Of a DNA stretch of 8,611 nt, positions 1 to 6,407 are shown one piece after another. Both the position numbers and the translations under genes were made by a program. Every line of letters starts with the position of its first letter. The first letter of the stretch is position 1. The notes under the pieces were generated by a model, which worked only from the letters and a program-made list of their open reading frames with translations, was not told where the DNA came from and made no database searches. The DNA comes from an uncultured Porphyromonadaceae bacterium (GTDB lineage Bacteria > Bacteroidota > Bacteroidia > Bacteroidales > Muribaculaceae): the NCBI GenBank assembly GCA_947178685.1, contig CAMWZE010000046.1, positions 1-8,611 of the forward strand. The letters run 5' to 3'.

Positions 1-80
1 AATATATACCTTGCAGTACTCTGAAATATTTTCTCACTGTCGTTAAGATGTGAAACCTCTTCGCGCCATAATGACAACGG

Positions 81-129
81 AAAAATACCATCCGTATATG
101 CCACGATCATATCGCGACATATACGGATG
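81..129 (-). terminator. Rho-independent terminator of the tsaE operon
   Basis: Read on the minus strand, a perfect 12-bp stem starts three bases after the stop codon of the membrane-protein gene. Its arms are CATCCGTATATG (129-118) and CATATACGGATG (100-89), with a 17-base loop, and GTATTTTT follows immediately. The stem is AT-rich for a terminator, but its length and the T-run fit intrinsic termination of the leftward operon. On the plus strand no comparable T-run follows, so it is probably one-directional. Confidence 0.7.
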
Positions 130-131
130 AT

Positions 132-1142
132 TTATACAGTTTTCTTACGGCCTGTCAGCGATATATAGCCCATAGTGTAGATGCCGAGAATTATCAGCAT
201 TACTGTCTGGCCGCTCCATTGCAACATGGAGAAAGCTGTGCCTTGCGCGTCAGTGACACCGTAGATTGCAAGGCCGAACATTATCGCGAGATTCCACGGT
301 CCCAGGCCGCCATTGGAGGGGATAGCCATACTGATGGAGCTGAGCACAAACGCCACAAGACAAGGAATAAGACCTCCGAAATTGCCCGGAGCCGTGCATA
401 GCTCTCGTGTGAAGTCAAACGCATAGAACGCCACATAAAGCTGGAAATAGTAGCATCCCCAGATGCAGAGAGTGTAGCCTACAAACTGCCAACGGCCGGG
501 CATAGTCACAACAACGCTGAAACCTTGCCACACATTCAGCAGCATCTCCTTAAGCTTGATCACAACACGTGTATTGCGCAACAGATAGAGCAAACCCCAA
601 CCCAACAGCAACACGCCGACGGCCGCCACCCAGAACCACCATTGATACAGCAGGTCTACGATATCACGTCCTATCGGATATTTCGTCAGGAAGGCCTCAA
701 GGGCCGGACTGGCCACCACCAGACATAGAAGAAGGAGGAGGAGCACCATCAACGTGTCGGCAAGACGGTCGCCTATCATGGAACCCAATACCGTGGTGAA
801 TCCCGCTTTCTGCGATGACGCGACATAGGTGCAACGCCACACTTCTCCCAGACGCGGAAACACAAGGTTAAGTGCATAGCAGCCGAATATTGAGCAACAC
901 AGCGCCATGAAGGGTGGATAGATGCCCAATGCGTTGAGCTGCAGACGCCAACGCGCGGCTCGAAAAACGTGGGAAAACACGCTGATACCCATAGCTGCCA
1001 GAATCCACCAGTAATCCACACCATGCTTTATGAGATCCCACATGTCGGAGAAGTTTACCTTCTTGAACATATAGACCACCAGCAACACAGTGAGCGCCAC
1101 CGGCAGGCCATAGCGTATGGCATATCCTAAATACTTCTTCAT
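132..1142 (-). CDS. Flippase-like (LPG synthase TM domain family) integral membrane protein
   Basis: This is a 336-residue multipass inner-membrane protein with about eight hydrophobic segments (near residues 12-26, 44-60, 76-95, 128-146, 168-188, 219-241, 256-292 and 303-328). Two sequence signatures fit the family known as lysylphosphatidylglycerol synthase TM region or UPF0104 (TIGR00374-like): RAARW at 61-65 leading to NLVFPRLGE at 92-100, and the IPSNGGLGPWN loop at 274-284. The family includes the membrane half of MprF and stand-alone proteins thought to move lipid-linked substrates. There is no soluble aminoacyl-transferase domain here, so the role is probably lipid or glycolipid translocation, with substrate unknown. 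It is the last gene of a minus-strand operon, 26 bp after the biotin ligase, and ends at a terminator. The ATG at 1142 is preferred; no Shine-Dalgarno site is visible, as usual in Bacteroidetes. Confidence 0.8.
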   Translation of the reverse strand: MKKYLGYAIRYGLPVALTVLLVVYMFKKVNFSDMWDLIKHGVDYWWILAAMGISVFSHVFRAARWRLQLNALGIYPPFMALCCSIFGCYALNLVFPRLGEVWRCTYVASSQKAGFTTVLGSMIGDRLADTLMVLLLLLLCLVVASPALEAFLTKYPIGRDIVDLLYQWWFWVAAVGVLLLGWGLLYLLRNTRVVIKLKEMLLNVWQGFSVVVTMPGRWQFVGYTLCIWGCYYFQLYVAFYAFDFTRELCTAPGNFGGLIPCLVAFVLSSISMAIPSNGGLGPWNLAIMFGLAIYGVTDAQGTAFSMLQWSGQTVMLIILGIYTMGYISLTGRKKTV

Positions 1143-1150
1143 ATCTAAGT

Positions 1151-1170
1151 TAGTTCTATTCAGTTCTATT
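1151..1170. repeat. Imperfect 10-bp tandem duplication
   Basis: Two adjoining copies, TAGTTCTATT and CAGTTCTATT, share nine bases and fill most of the 26-bp space between the biotin ligase stop codon and the next start. The second copy reaches into the stop codon (1169-1171). This is probably a small slippage duplication; no function is evident. Confidence 0.5.
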
Positions 1171-1906
1171 ATAAACGATTTGGCAGAATGAACTCGATCT
1201 CCTTAAATGCGTAGGAACGGCGGTCGCCCTCCGTGAGTTCAAGCGTGATTATTCCGTCCGGGGCGATATCAGCTATACGTGCCTCTATCTGCTCACCTCT
1301 CAGACGATCGATGAATGGATAAAAACCGCCGTCACCGCGCCAGAGCTTACTTAAGAACTCGCGGTGCAGATCGGGGTATGTGCATATTGACGCCAGACGC
1401 TTCTCTATCATAGAGGAAAGCAATTCGGCAGCCTCGGCAACATCATATTCGCGTCCGGTGATTTGCGTGAGCGACACGGGGTTGGGGGCATCACTCAGGA
1501 ATTCACGCTGGTTGAGGTTCACCCCCATGCCGGCTATGGTATACAGGATACGTCCGGGGGTCACGGCATGCTCTATAAGTATGCCACATATCTTTCGGTT
1601 GCCCACATATATATCGTTGGGCCATTTCACCTTACTCTCCACGCCATATGCCGCCAGCAGATCTACCACGGCAAGCGCTATAGCCTCCGACACAGCAAAC
1701 TGCAATTGCGGCTCAACACCATCAGGGGTGAAAAATGCCGATGCACAAAGGTTGCATCCCGGCTGTGACTCCCATGAATTGCCACGCTGTCCCCGTCCGG
1801 CCGACTGACTTCGGGCGTACACAAGCGTAGGCATCTCAAGAGAATCCCTGTTTTCCGACACCCACGTATTCGTGGAGGCGGTTTCATCCAACTCTATGAT
1901 TTTCAT
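1169..1906 (-). CDS. birA: Biotin--[acetyl-CoA carboxylase] ligase, class I (no HTH)
   Basis: The 245-residue protein activates biotin with ATP and attaches it to the lysine of biotin carboxyl carrier domains in the cytoplasm. The family motifs are in order: STNTW at 11-15, the biotinyl-adenylate loop GRGQRG at 37-42, KWPNDI at 94-99, CGILIE at 107-112, and GMGVNLN at 126-132. A C-terminal SH3-like region follows from about residue 200. The N-terminal winged helix of E. coli BirA is absent, so it should be a ligase only and not a repressor. I start it at ATG 1906. A TTG start at 1921 would add five residues and overlap tsaE, but the family begins close to this MKIIELDET sequence. The gap to the tsaE stop is 5 bp, so the two are translationally close and surely cotranscribed. 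Confidence 0.92.
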   Translation of the reverse strand: MKIIELDETASTNTWVSENRDSLEMPTLVYARSQSAGRGQRGNSWESQPGCNLCASAFFTPDGVEPQLQFAVSEAIALAVVDLLAAYGVESKVKWPNDIYVGNRKICGILIEHAVTPGRILYTIAGMGVNLNQREFLSDAPNPVSLTQITGREYDVAEAAELLSSMIEKRLASICTYPDLHREFLSKLWRGDGGFYPFIDRLRGEQIEARIADIAPDGIITLELTEGDRRSYAFKEIEFILPNRL

Positions 1907-1911
1907 AACAA

Positions 1912-2325
1912 TCAAGTCCAATATATCCGGCGACGCCCGTCGGGAAGAACATCGATAGCAACTTTTACGGCCTCATCCGGCAAAAGGGAGCCGATCTTCT
2001 CCGGCCATTCCATGAGACAAACAGCTCCGGAATAGAAATAATCTTCCGCGCCAATTTCAAGAGCATCTGCGGGAGAATCAAGACGATAGAAGTCAAAATG
2101 ATAGATGGGATTACCCTCCCTGTCGGTATATTCATTTACAATGCTGAAAGTAGGGCTGCCGGAATCCTCGGTAGCTCCGAGCTGACGGCTCACCTCCGCA
2201 ATGAAAGTGGTCTTTCCGGCTCCCATCTCACCGTAGAAAGCGAATAGTCTGCGCTCTCCCATGCCGGCTATAAACTGCGTGGCGGCATTGGCCACACTCT
2301 CTATATTATCGATTATTATCTCCAT
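1912..2325 (-). CDS. tsaE: tRNA t6A biosynthesis ATPase TsaE
   Basis: The 137-residue P-loop protein of the TsaE/YjeE family works with TsaB and TsaD to make N6-threonylcarbamoyladenosine at position 37 of ANN-decoding tRNAs. It has a Walker A motif, GEMGAGKTT, at 32-40. This is followed by the family's SPTFSIVNEY segment (57-66), YHFDFYRL (75-82, with the conserved aspartate) and LMEWPEKI (104-111, with the conserved E-W-P). The length is typical. It is the first gene of the minus-strand operon with the biotin ligase and the flippase-like protein. The tsaB and tsaD partners are not in the window. Its only plausible promoter is about 190 bp upstream, so its 5' leader would be long. Confidence 0.95.
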   Translation of the reverse strand: MEIIIDNIESVANAATQFIAGMGERRLFAFYGEMGAGKTTFIAEVSRQLGATEDSGSPTFSIVNEYTDREGNPIYHFDFYRLDSPADALEIGAEDYFYSGAVCLMEWPEKIGSLLPDEAVKVAIDVLPDGRRRIYWT

Positions 2326-2360
2326 ATCTGGGTAAGTATCTTTCTGTCAACTTATTCTTT

Positions 2361-2378
2361 GTCGCCGTGGATGGCGAC
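2361..2378. other. Short perfect hairpin in the tsaE leader
   Basis: GTCGCC (2361-2366) and GGCGAC (2373-2378) form a GC-rich 6-bp stem with a 6-base loop. The hairpin lies 36 bp upstream of the tsaE start and would be within its 5' leader if the promoter at 2519-2550 is used. It sits between the two copies of TTTCTGTCA. No T-run follows it on the minus strand, so a plain terminator is unlikely there. On the plus strand only TTTA follows, and no plus-strand gene precedes it. Confidence 0.5.
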
Positions 2379-2438
2379 TTTACCACCGGTTTTCTGTCAT
2401 GACTACACTTCATCACGTCATCAAAACGGCATGAAACA

Positions 2439-2453
2439 TCATCCGTATATGTC
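2439..2453 (+). repeat. Copy of a 15-bp inverted repeat shared with the operon's 3' end
   Basis: TCATCCGTATATGTC here is the exact reverse complement of 116-130, at the far end of the tsaE operon. The 12-base core CATCCGTATATG also occurs at 89-100. Unlike the left-end copy, this one has no facing partner nearby. A weaker resemblance, GTCCGTAGAT, follows at 2465-2474. Confidence 0.75.
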
Positions 2454-2511
2454 CTCATTATATTGTCCGTAGATACTTATCTTTAATTTGTGACACATAC
2501 TTATGTTGTGA

Positions 2512-2546
2512 TTTACTGCAAAATTAATAAAAAATGATTAAATTTG
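2512..2546 (+). promoter_or_regulatory. Promoter for the saccharopine-dehydrogenase-family gene
   Basis: TAAATTTG at 2539-2546 matches the Bacteroidetes -7 consensus TAnnTTTG exactly. The -33 region is weak: TTTACTG at 2512-2518 is the nearest candidate at suitable spacing. Transcription would start near 2553, giving a leader of about 100 bases before the ATG at 2655. Confidence 0.6.
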
Positions 2547-2550
2547 CACA
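2519..2550 (-). promoter_or_regulatory. Promoter for the tsaE operon
   Basis: Read on the minus strand, TAATTTTG (2526-2519) matches the -7 consensus TAnnTTTG exactly. TGTG (2550-2547) lies 20 bp upstream, one mismatch from the -33 TTTG. The start would be near 2512, giving a leader of about 187 bases before tsaE. The box lies 12 bp from the opposing promoter's -7 box, so the two polymerases would compete. Confidence 0.5.
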
Positions 2551-2654
2551 TTGTGGCAGTTCCAAATGTCAATACAAGTATCATAAATTCGTTATAACAT
2601 AAGGTAACCCGTCTTACCGCTTAACGAAACAACGACAAAACTAAAACATAAGTA

Positions 2655-3851
2655 ATGGGAAAAGTAGTGATCATCGGCGCCGGTGGCGTCGGAACAGTAG
2701 TGGCCGCGAAATGCGCCCAGAATCCTGACGTATTCAACGAGATTGTAATCGCATCGCGCACTAAAGAGAAATGCGATCGTCTGGCTGAACGTATCGGTGC
2801 CCCCAACATCACCACAGACAAGGTCGACGCCAATTCTGTGGAGGAACTCTGTGAGCTCTTCCGCCGCCATAAGCCCGACATCTGCATCAATGTGGCTCTC
2901 CCCTATCAGGACCTCACCATCATGGAGGCTTGCCTCCAGTGTGGAGTAAACTATCTTGATACAGCCAACTACGAGCCTGAAGACGAGGCCCATTTCGAAT
3001 ACAGCTGGCAGTGGGCTTTCCGTGAGCGCTTCGAGAAGGCCGGACTCACGGCTATCCTCGGATGCGGATTCGACCCGGGTGTCTCCGCTGTCTTCGTGGC
3101 TTACGCCAACAAGCACCACTTCTCTGAGATGCGTTATCTCGACATCGTAGACTGCAACGCCGGAAACCACGGCAAGGCTTTCGCCACAAACTTCAATCCT
3201 GAGATCAATATCCGCGAGATCACTCAGAAAGGAAAATATTGGGAAGATGGCAAATGGGTGGAGACAGAGAATCTTGAGGTGCACCGTCCCCTCACCTACC
3301 CCAATATCGGCGTGCGCGAGTCTTACCTTCTCTTCCATGAGGAGCTCGAGAGCCTCGTAATCAATTTCCCCACCCTGCGCCGCGCCCGCTTCTGGATGAC
3401 ATTCGGCCAGGAATACCTCACACACCTCCGGGTTATTCAGGATATAGGCATGGCCCGTATCGACCCAGTGATGTATGAGGGCCGTGAGATCATACCGATC
3501 CAGTTCCTCAAGGCTGTTCTCCCCGATCCGGGTTCGCTCGGAGAAAACTATACCGGCGAGACATCAATCGGATGCCGCATATCCGGCCTTGACAAGGAGG
3601 GTAAGGAGTCTACCTACTACATTTACAACAACTGCTCTCATGAGGCCGCCTACAAGGAGACTGGCGCACAGGCTGTAAGCTATACCACCGGTGTCCCCGC
3701 AATGGTAGGTGCCTATATGTTCCTTACCGGTAAGTGGGTAATGCCGGGAGTGCACAATGTAGAGGAGTTCGACCCGGATCCGTTCCTCGAGAAGCTCGCC
3801 GCATCCGGCCTTCCCTGGCATGTGATCACCGACGGCGATCTTGAACTCTAA
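2655..3851 (+). CDS. Carboxynorspermidine/carboxyspermidine synthase (saccharopine dehydrogenase family)
   Basis: The 398-residue cytoplasmic oxidoreductase has an N-terminal Rossmann fold, with GAGGVG at 8-13 and ASRT at 33-36, whose arginine fits NADPH preference. Other family segments are INVALPYQD at 79-87, LDTANYE at 101-107, GCGFDPGV at 136-143, and SYTTGVPAM at 342-350. In Bacteroidetes, proteins of this type and length are known as carboxynorspermidine synthase (CASDH). The enzyme condenses aspartate semialdehyde with putrescine or diaminopropane, using NADPH. A PLP-dependent decarboxylase (nspC) then makes spermidine or norspermidine; it is not in this window. Saccharopine dehydrogenase of lysine metabolism is a less likely alternative. 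The ATG at 2655 follows an A-rich leader without a Shine-Dalgarno site and gives a Rossmann strand right at the N-terminus. A GH31 gene follows after 25 bp. Confidence 0.85.
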   Translation: MGKVVIIGAGGVGTVVAAKCAQNPDVFNEIVIASRTKEKCDRLAERIGAPNITTDKVDANSVEELCELFRRHKPDICINVALPYQDLTIMEACLQCGVNYLDTANYEPEDEAHFEYSWQWAFRERFEKAGLTAILGCGFDPGVSAVFVAYANKHHFSEMRYLDIVDCNAGNHGKAFATNFNPEINIREITQKGKYWEDGKWVETENLEVHRPLTYPNIGVRESYLLFHEELESLVINFPTLRRARFWMTFGQEYLTHLRVIQDIGMARIDPVMYEGREIIPIQFLKAVLPDPGSLGENYTGETSIGCRISGLDKEGKESTYYIYNNCSHEAAYKETGAQAVSYTTGVPAMVGAYMFLTGKWVMPGVHNVEEFDPDPFLEKLAASGLPWHVITDGDLEL

Positions 3852-3875
3852 ATCTCACCTCCAAAATCTCACCTC
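3850..3875 (+). repeat. 12-bp direct repeat in the intergenic leader of the GH31 gene
   Basis: AAATCTCACCTC occurs at 3850-3861 and again at 3864-3875, with a 14-bp period. The repeat spans almost the whole space between the stop codon of the polyamine gene and the ATG at 3877. Each copy contains CACCTC, which resembles the 3' end of 16S rRNA and not a ribosome binding site. Confidence 0.7.
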
Positions 3876-3876
3876 T

Positions 3877-6309
3877 ATGACTAAAAAAACGGTATTCATC
3901 ACCCTGACGGCTCTCGCTATGGCGGGAGCCGGAGGGTTGATCTTCGCACAGAACAATGCCGAGCTGAAGAACGTGAAGGGGGCATATGAGATTGACACCC
4001 CTAAAGGGATCGTGAGTATCCAGCCCCTCACCGCCGACATCTTCCGCGTCACCACCCTGCCGAAAGATTCAAAACTATCCTACAGGCCTTCGCAATCGGC
4101 AATACTTGCTCCGGAGAGAGTGGATGTGCGCACTTCTGCAACCCCGGATGCATTCTATATAACCACAGCCTCCACTACTGCCCGGATTGACCGCAACACG
4201 GGAAGAGTTACTTTCCACGATCCCCACGGCGACATCATACTCAATGAGGTGAAGGGTGTGGACAACTCGGGCGGAGTGAAAACCATCACGCTCGAAGGAA
4301 ACGCGGAAGAGGTGTTCTATGGTGCCGGAGAACGGGGTCACTCCCTCAATCTCAATGGCGACACGTTGACGATGTACAACCGACAGAACTACGGATACAC
4401 CGCCGGCGATCCCCGTATCTCGCAGATGGGAATCTCCGTGCCCTACATCGTGTCTGACCTGGGCTACGGAGTGCTGTTCGACGACTACAACGAGGCCAAT
4501 CTCGTGATAGGCGACACAATCACATATACATCCGACACTCCATGGCCCCTTTCCTACTATTTCATCAACGGCAACGGGTCGCTGGCAGAGACAACCAAGG
4601 GCTACACTAAGCTCACCGGGCGTCAGGACCTCCCCCCTTTCTGGAGCCTTGGTTACATCACTTCGAAGTACGGCTACCACAATCAGGGTGAGGCCGAGGG
4701 TGCGATCGATTCTCTGAAGACACGCGGATATCCGGTGGATGGCATCGTGCTCGACCTTTACTGGTATGGCGTGGAGACTGACATGGGACGCCTTGAATGG
4801 GATCCGAAGCAATGGGCCGATCATAAGAAGATGCTTTCCTACCTAAAGGAGAAGGGGGTGAATATGGTGCTCATATCCCAGCCCTACGTCAACAAGATCG
4901 GAGCCATCGACAATTATAATTTCTTGTCGGAGCGTGGTATGCTTGCCAAGGACTCTCTCGGCAACACTCACGACGTCACCACATGGGTGGGCGACGCCGG
5001 CATGATTGACGTGAGCAATCCCGAGACACGGGAATGGCTATGGAACCGACTGAAAGGACTCACTGAAGAGGGTGTGGCCGGTTGGTGGGGCGATCTCGGT
5101 GAACCGGAGGTACACCCGCGCACAATCGTTCATGCCAACGGCGAGACAGCCCCACAGTATCACAATTTGTATGGCAACGAATGGAGCCGTCTCATCTACG
5201 AGGGGCTTCGTAAGGACTTCCCCGAAATGCGTCCTCTGCTTATGATGCGTGGCGGCACAGCCGGCCTGCAGCGTTACAGTGTATTCCCCTGGACCACCGA
5301 CGTGTCACGCTCCTGGGGTGGATTCCAGCCTCAGGTCAACCTTATGCTTAGCAGCGGTCTCTCCGGCCTTGCCTATATGGGTTCTGACCTCGGTGGCTTC
5401 GCCGTTGATCCGGCAAATCCGCGAGACGAAGAGCTATATGTGCGTTGGGTGCAGACAGGCGCATTCACTCCGATGATGCGCACTCATGCCCAGCAGCAGC
5501 CGGAGCCTTACCATTATCCAGGCAGCGAAGAGATTCTGAAGAAATTCATAAAGATGCGCTACGAATGGCTGCCCTACAACTACACGCTCGCATATGAGAA
5601 TGCATCCGAGGGTCTTCCACTCGCACGTCCCCTCAATTTCAGAGGTGACAATCCTGATCCGAAGTATGCGGATGTAACCGATGAATATCTTTGGGGCGAC
5701 GAGGTGCTTATTGCTCCGGTGACCGAGGCGGGAGCCCGCACACGCAAGGTAGTGTTCCCGGCCGGGGAATGGATCAACTGGAACAATCCCACCTTGCGAT
5801 ATAAGGGGGATTCGGAAGCCACTGTACAGGCACCCCTCGACCAGCTCCCTATGTTCGTGCGCGCCGGATCATTCATACCTCAGTATAACCAGCCCATCGA
5901 GAACGTGACGCAGTATAACCCGCAGTTCATCACTGTGCGCTACTATCCCTCGGCAAAAGAGACAAATTACACTCTTTTCGACGACGACCGTAAGTCGCCC
6001 ACCTCGCTTGCCGATGGGAAATATCAGCTCACCACCTTCACCGGCGAGAAGAGTGCCCGTGGCATAGAGATCGCAATGCGCACCAACGGCGGAAGCTATG
6101 TGGGCATGCCTGAAGTGAGGATGATGACTTTCGAGATAATGGATGTTGCCAAGCCGAAGAACGTCTCCCTCTCCGATGGCACGCAGCTTGAGGAGGCGGG
6201 AAGCCTGAAGATGATACGCCAATATGGATATGTATACGATGCAGCCACCCGCACATTGAGCGTACGTTTTCCATGGAACTACACGCCACTCTCCCTCACA
6301 ATCAAATAG
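3877..6309 (+). CDS. Exported glycoside hydrolase family 31 (alpha-glucosidase/alpha-xylosidase/transglucosidase type)
   Basis: The 810-residue protein has a signal peptide (MTKK then a hydrophobic stretch at 5-24, cleavage likely after the A of LIFA), so it acts in the periplasm or at the cell surface. An N-terminal beta domain spans about 30-245 (YGAGERG at 148-154). The catalytic TIM barrel runs from about 255 (LPPFWSLGY at 252-260, LDLYWYG at 292-298). The GH31 nucleophile is D406 in WWGDLGEPE, and the general acid/base is D475 in PWTTD. The GSDLGGF segment at 502-508 and the RWVQTGAFTPMMRTH signature at 523-537 follow, then C-terminal beta domains (LPMFVRAGSFIP, 657-668) and probably a DUF5110-like end. 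GH31 members retain configuration at alpha-glycosidic bonds. Specificity (glucosidase, xylosidase or 4-alpha-glucosyltransferase) cannot be read safely. A TTG at 3841 would add 12 polar residues in front of the signal peptide and overlap the previous gene, so ATG 3877 is chosen. Confidence 0.92.
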   Translation: MTKKTVFITLTALAMAGAGGLIFAQNNAELKNVKGAYEIDTPKGIVSIQPLTADIFRVTTLPKDSKLSYRPSQSAILAPERVDVRTSATPDAFYITTASTTARIDRNTGRVTFHDPHGDIILNEVKGVDNSGGVKTITLEGNAEEVFYGAGERGHSLNLNGDTLTMYNRQNYGYTAGDPRISQMGISVPYIVSDLGYGVLFDDYNEANLVIGDTITYTSDTPWPLSYYFINGNGSLAETTKGYTKLTGRQDLPPFWSLGYITSKYGYHNQGEAEGAIDSLKTRGYPVDGIVLDLYWYGVETDMGRLEWDPKQWADHKKMLSYLKEKGVNMVLISQPYVNKIGAIDNYNFLSERGMLAKDSLGNTHDVTTWVGDAGMIDVSNPETREWLWNRLKGLTEEGVAGWWGDLGEPEVHPRTIVHANGETAPQYHNLYGNEWSRLIYEGLRKDFPEMRPLLMMRGGTAGLQRYSVFPWTTDVSRSWGGFQPQVNLMLSSGLSGLAYMGSDLGGFAVDPANPRDEELYVRWVQTGAFTPMMRTHAQQQPEPYHYPGSEEILKKFIKMRYEWLPYNYTLAYENASEGLPLARPLNFRGDNPDPKYADVTDEYLWGDEVLIAPVTEAGARTRKVVFPAGEWINWNNPTLRYKGDSEATVQAPLDQLPMFVRAGSFIPQYNQPIENVTQYNPQFITVRYYPSAKETNYTLFDDDRKSPTSLADGKYQLTTFTGEKSARGIEIAMRTNGGSYVGMPEVRMMTFEIMDVAKPKNVSLSDGTQLEEAGSLKMIRQYGYVYDAATRTLSVRFPWNYTPLSLTIK

Positions 6310-6343
6310 AGGGATCTTGATGTAAGGCATTTGACAATTAAGC

Positions 6344-6385
6344 AGGGGATGTGCCAAAATATTTTATTCCGGCACATCCCCTTTT
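6344..6385 (+). terminator. Strong intrinsic terminator after the GH31 gene
   Basis: AGGGGATGTGCC (6344-6355) pairs perfectly with GGCACATCCCCT (6371-6382), a 12-bp GC-rich stem with a 15-base AT-rich loop, followed by TTTTAAAATT. It begins 34 bp after the GH31 stop codon. No T-run lies on the other side, so it acts on the plus strand only. Confidence 0.9.
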
Positions 6386-6407
6386 AAAATTACATACTTA
6401 TATACAT

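Larger units (their letters stand above)
2326..2654. other. Divergent intergenic region between tsaE and the polyamine gene
   Basis: These 329 bases hold no credible gene. They contain a 6-bp perfect hairpin at 2361-2378, a 9-bp direct repeat TTTCTGTCA at 2341-2349 and 2391-2399, and a copy of the 15-bp operon-bracketing repeat at 2439-2453. Two divergent promoters lie at about 2512-2550. In the plus-strand leader a small stem, GGTAA (2603-2607) with TTACC (2614-2618), is enclosed by CGTTA (2590-2594) and TAACG (2622-2626). Its function is unknown. Confidence 0.8.

Noticed and set aside
1..80. Left edge of the window checked for a gene or promoter
   Set aside because: No frame with a convincing start, no -7 box and no RNA gene structure was seen. 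It is probably intergenic or the flank of a neighbour outside the window.
1380..1808. 142-codon plus-strand frame opposite the biotin ligase
   Set aside because: It is antisense to the conserved catalytic motifs of the ligase and its product resembles nothing known.
2590..2626. Small nested stems in the polyamine gene leader as a polyamine-sensing riboswitch
   Set aside because: Both stems are only 5 bp, there is no known class to match, and such pairings are expected by chance in a leader of this length.
2592..3425. 277-codon open frame on the minus strand opposite the carboxynorspermidine synthase gene
   Set aside because: It is antisense to a gene with clear family motifs, its product shows no recognisable motif, and it arises from codon bias of the real gene on the other strand.
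4075..4824. 249-codon open frame on the minus strand inside the GH31 gene
   Set aside because: It is fully antisense to conserved GH31 sequence, with no family motif or plausible start context.
5869..6357. 162-codon minus-strand frame running through the terminator after GH31
   Set aside because: Its start lies within the terminator hairpin and the rest is antisense to GH31 coding sequence.
6330..6365. TTTGACA at 6330-6336 as a -33/-35 box for the lipoprotein gene
   Set aside because: No TAnnTTTG or TATAAT-like box lies at the right spacing, and the region is occupied by the terminator stem.
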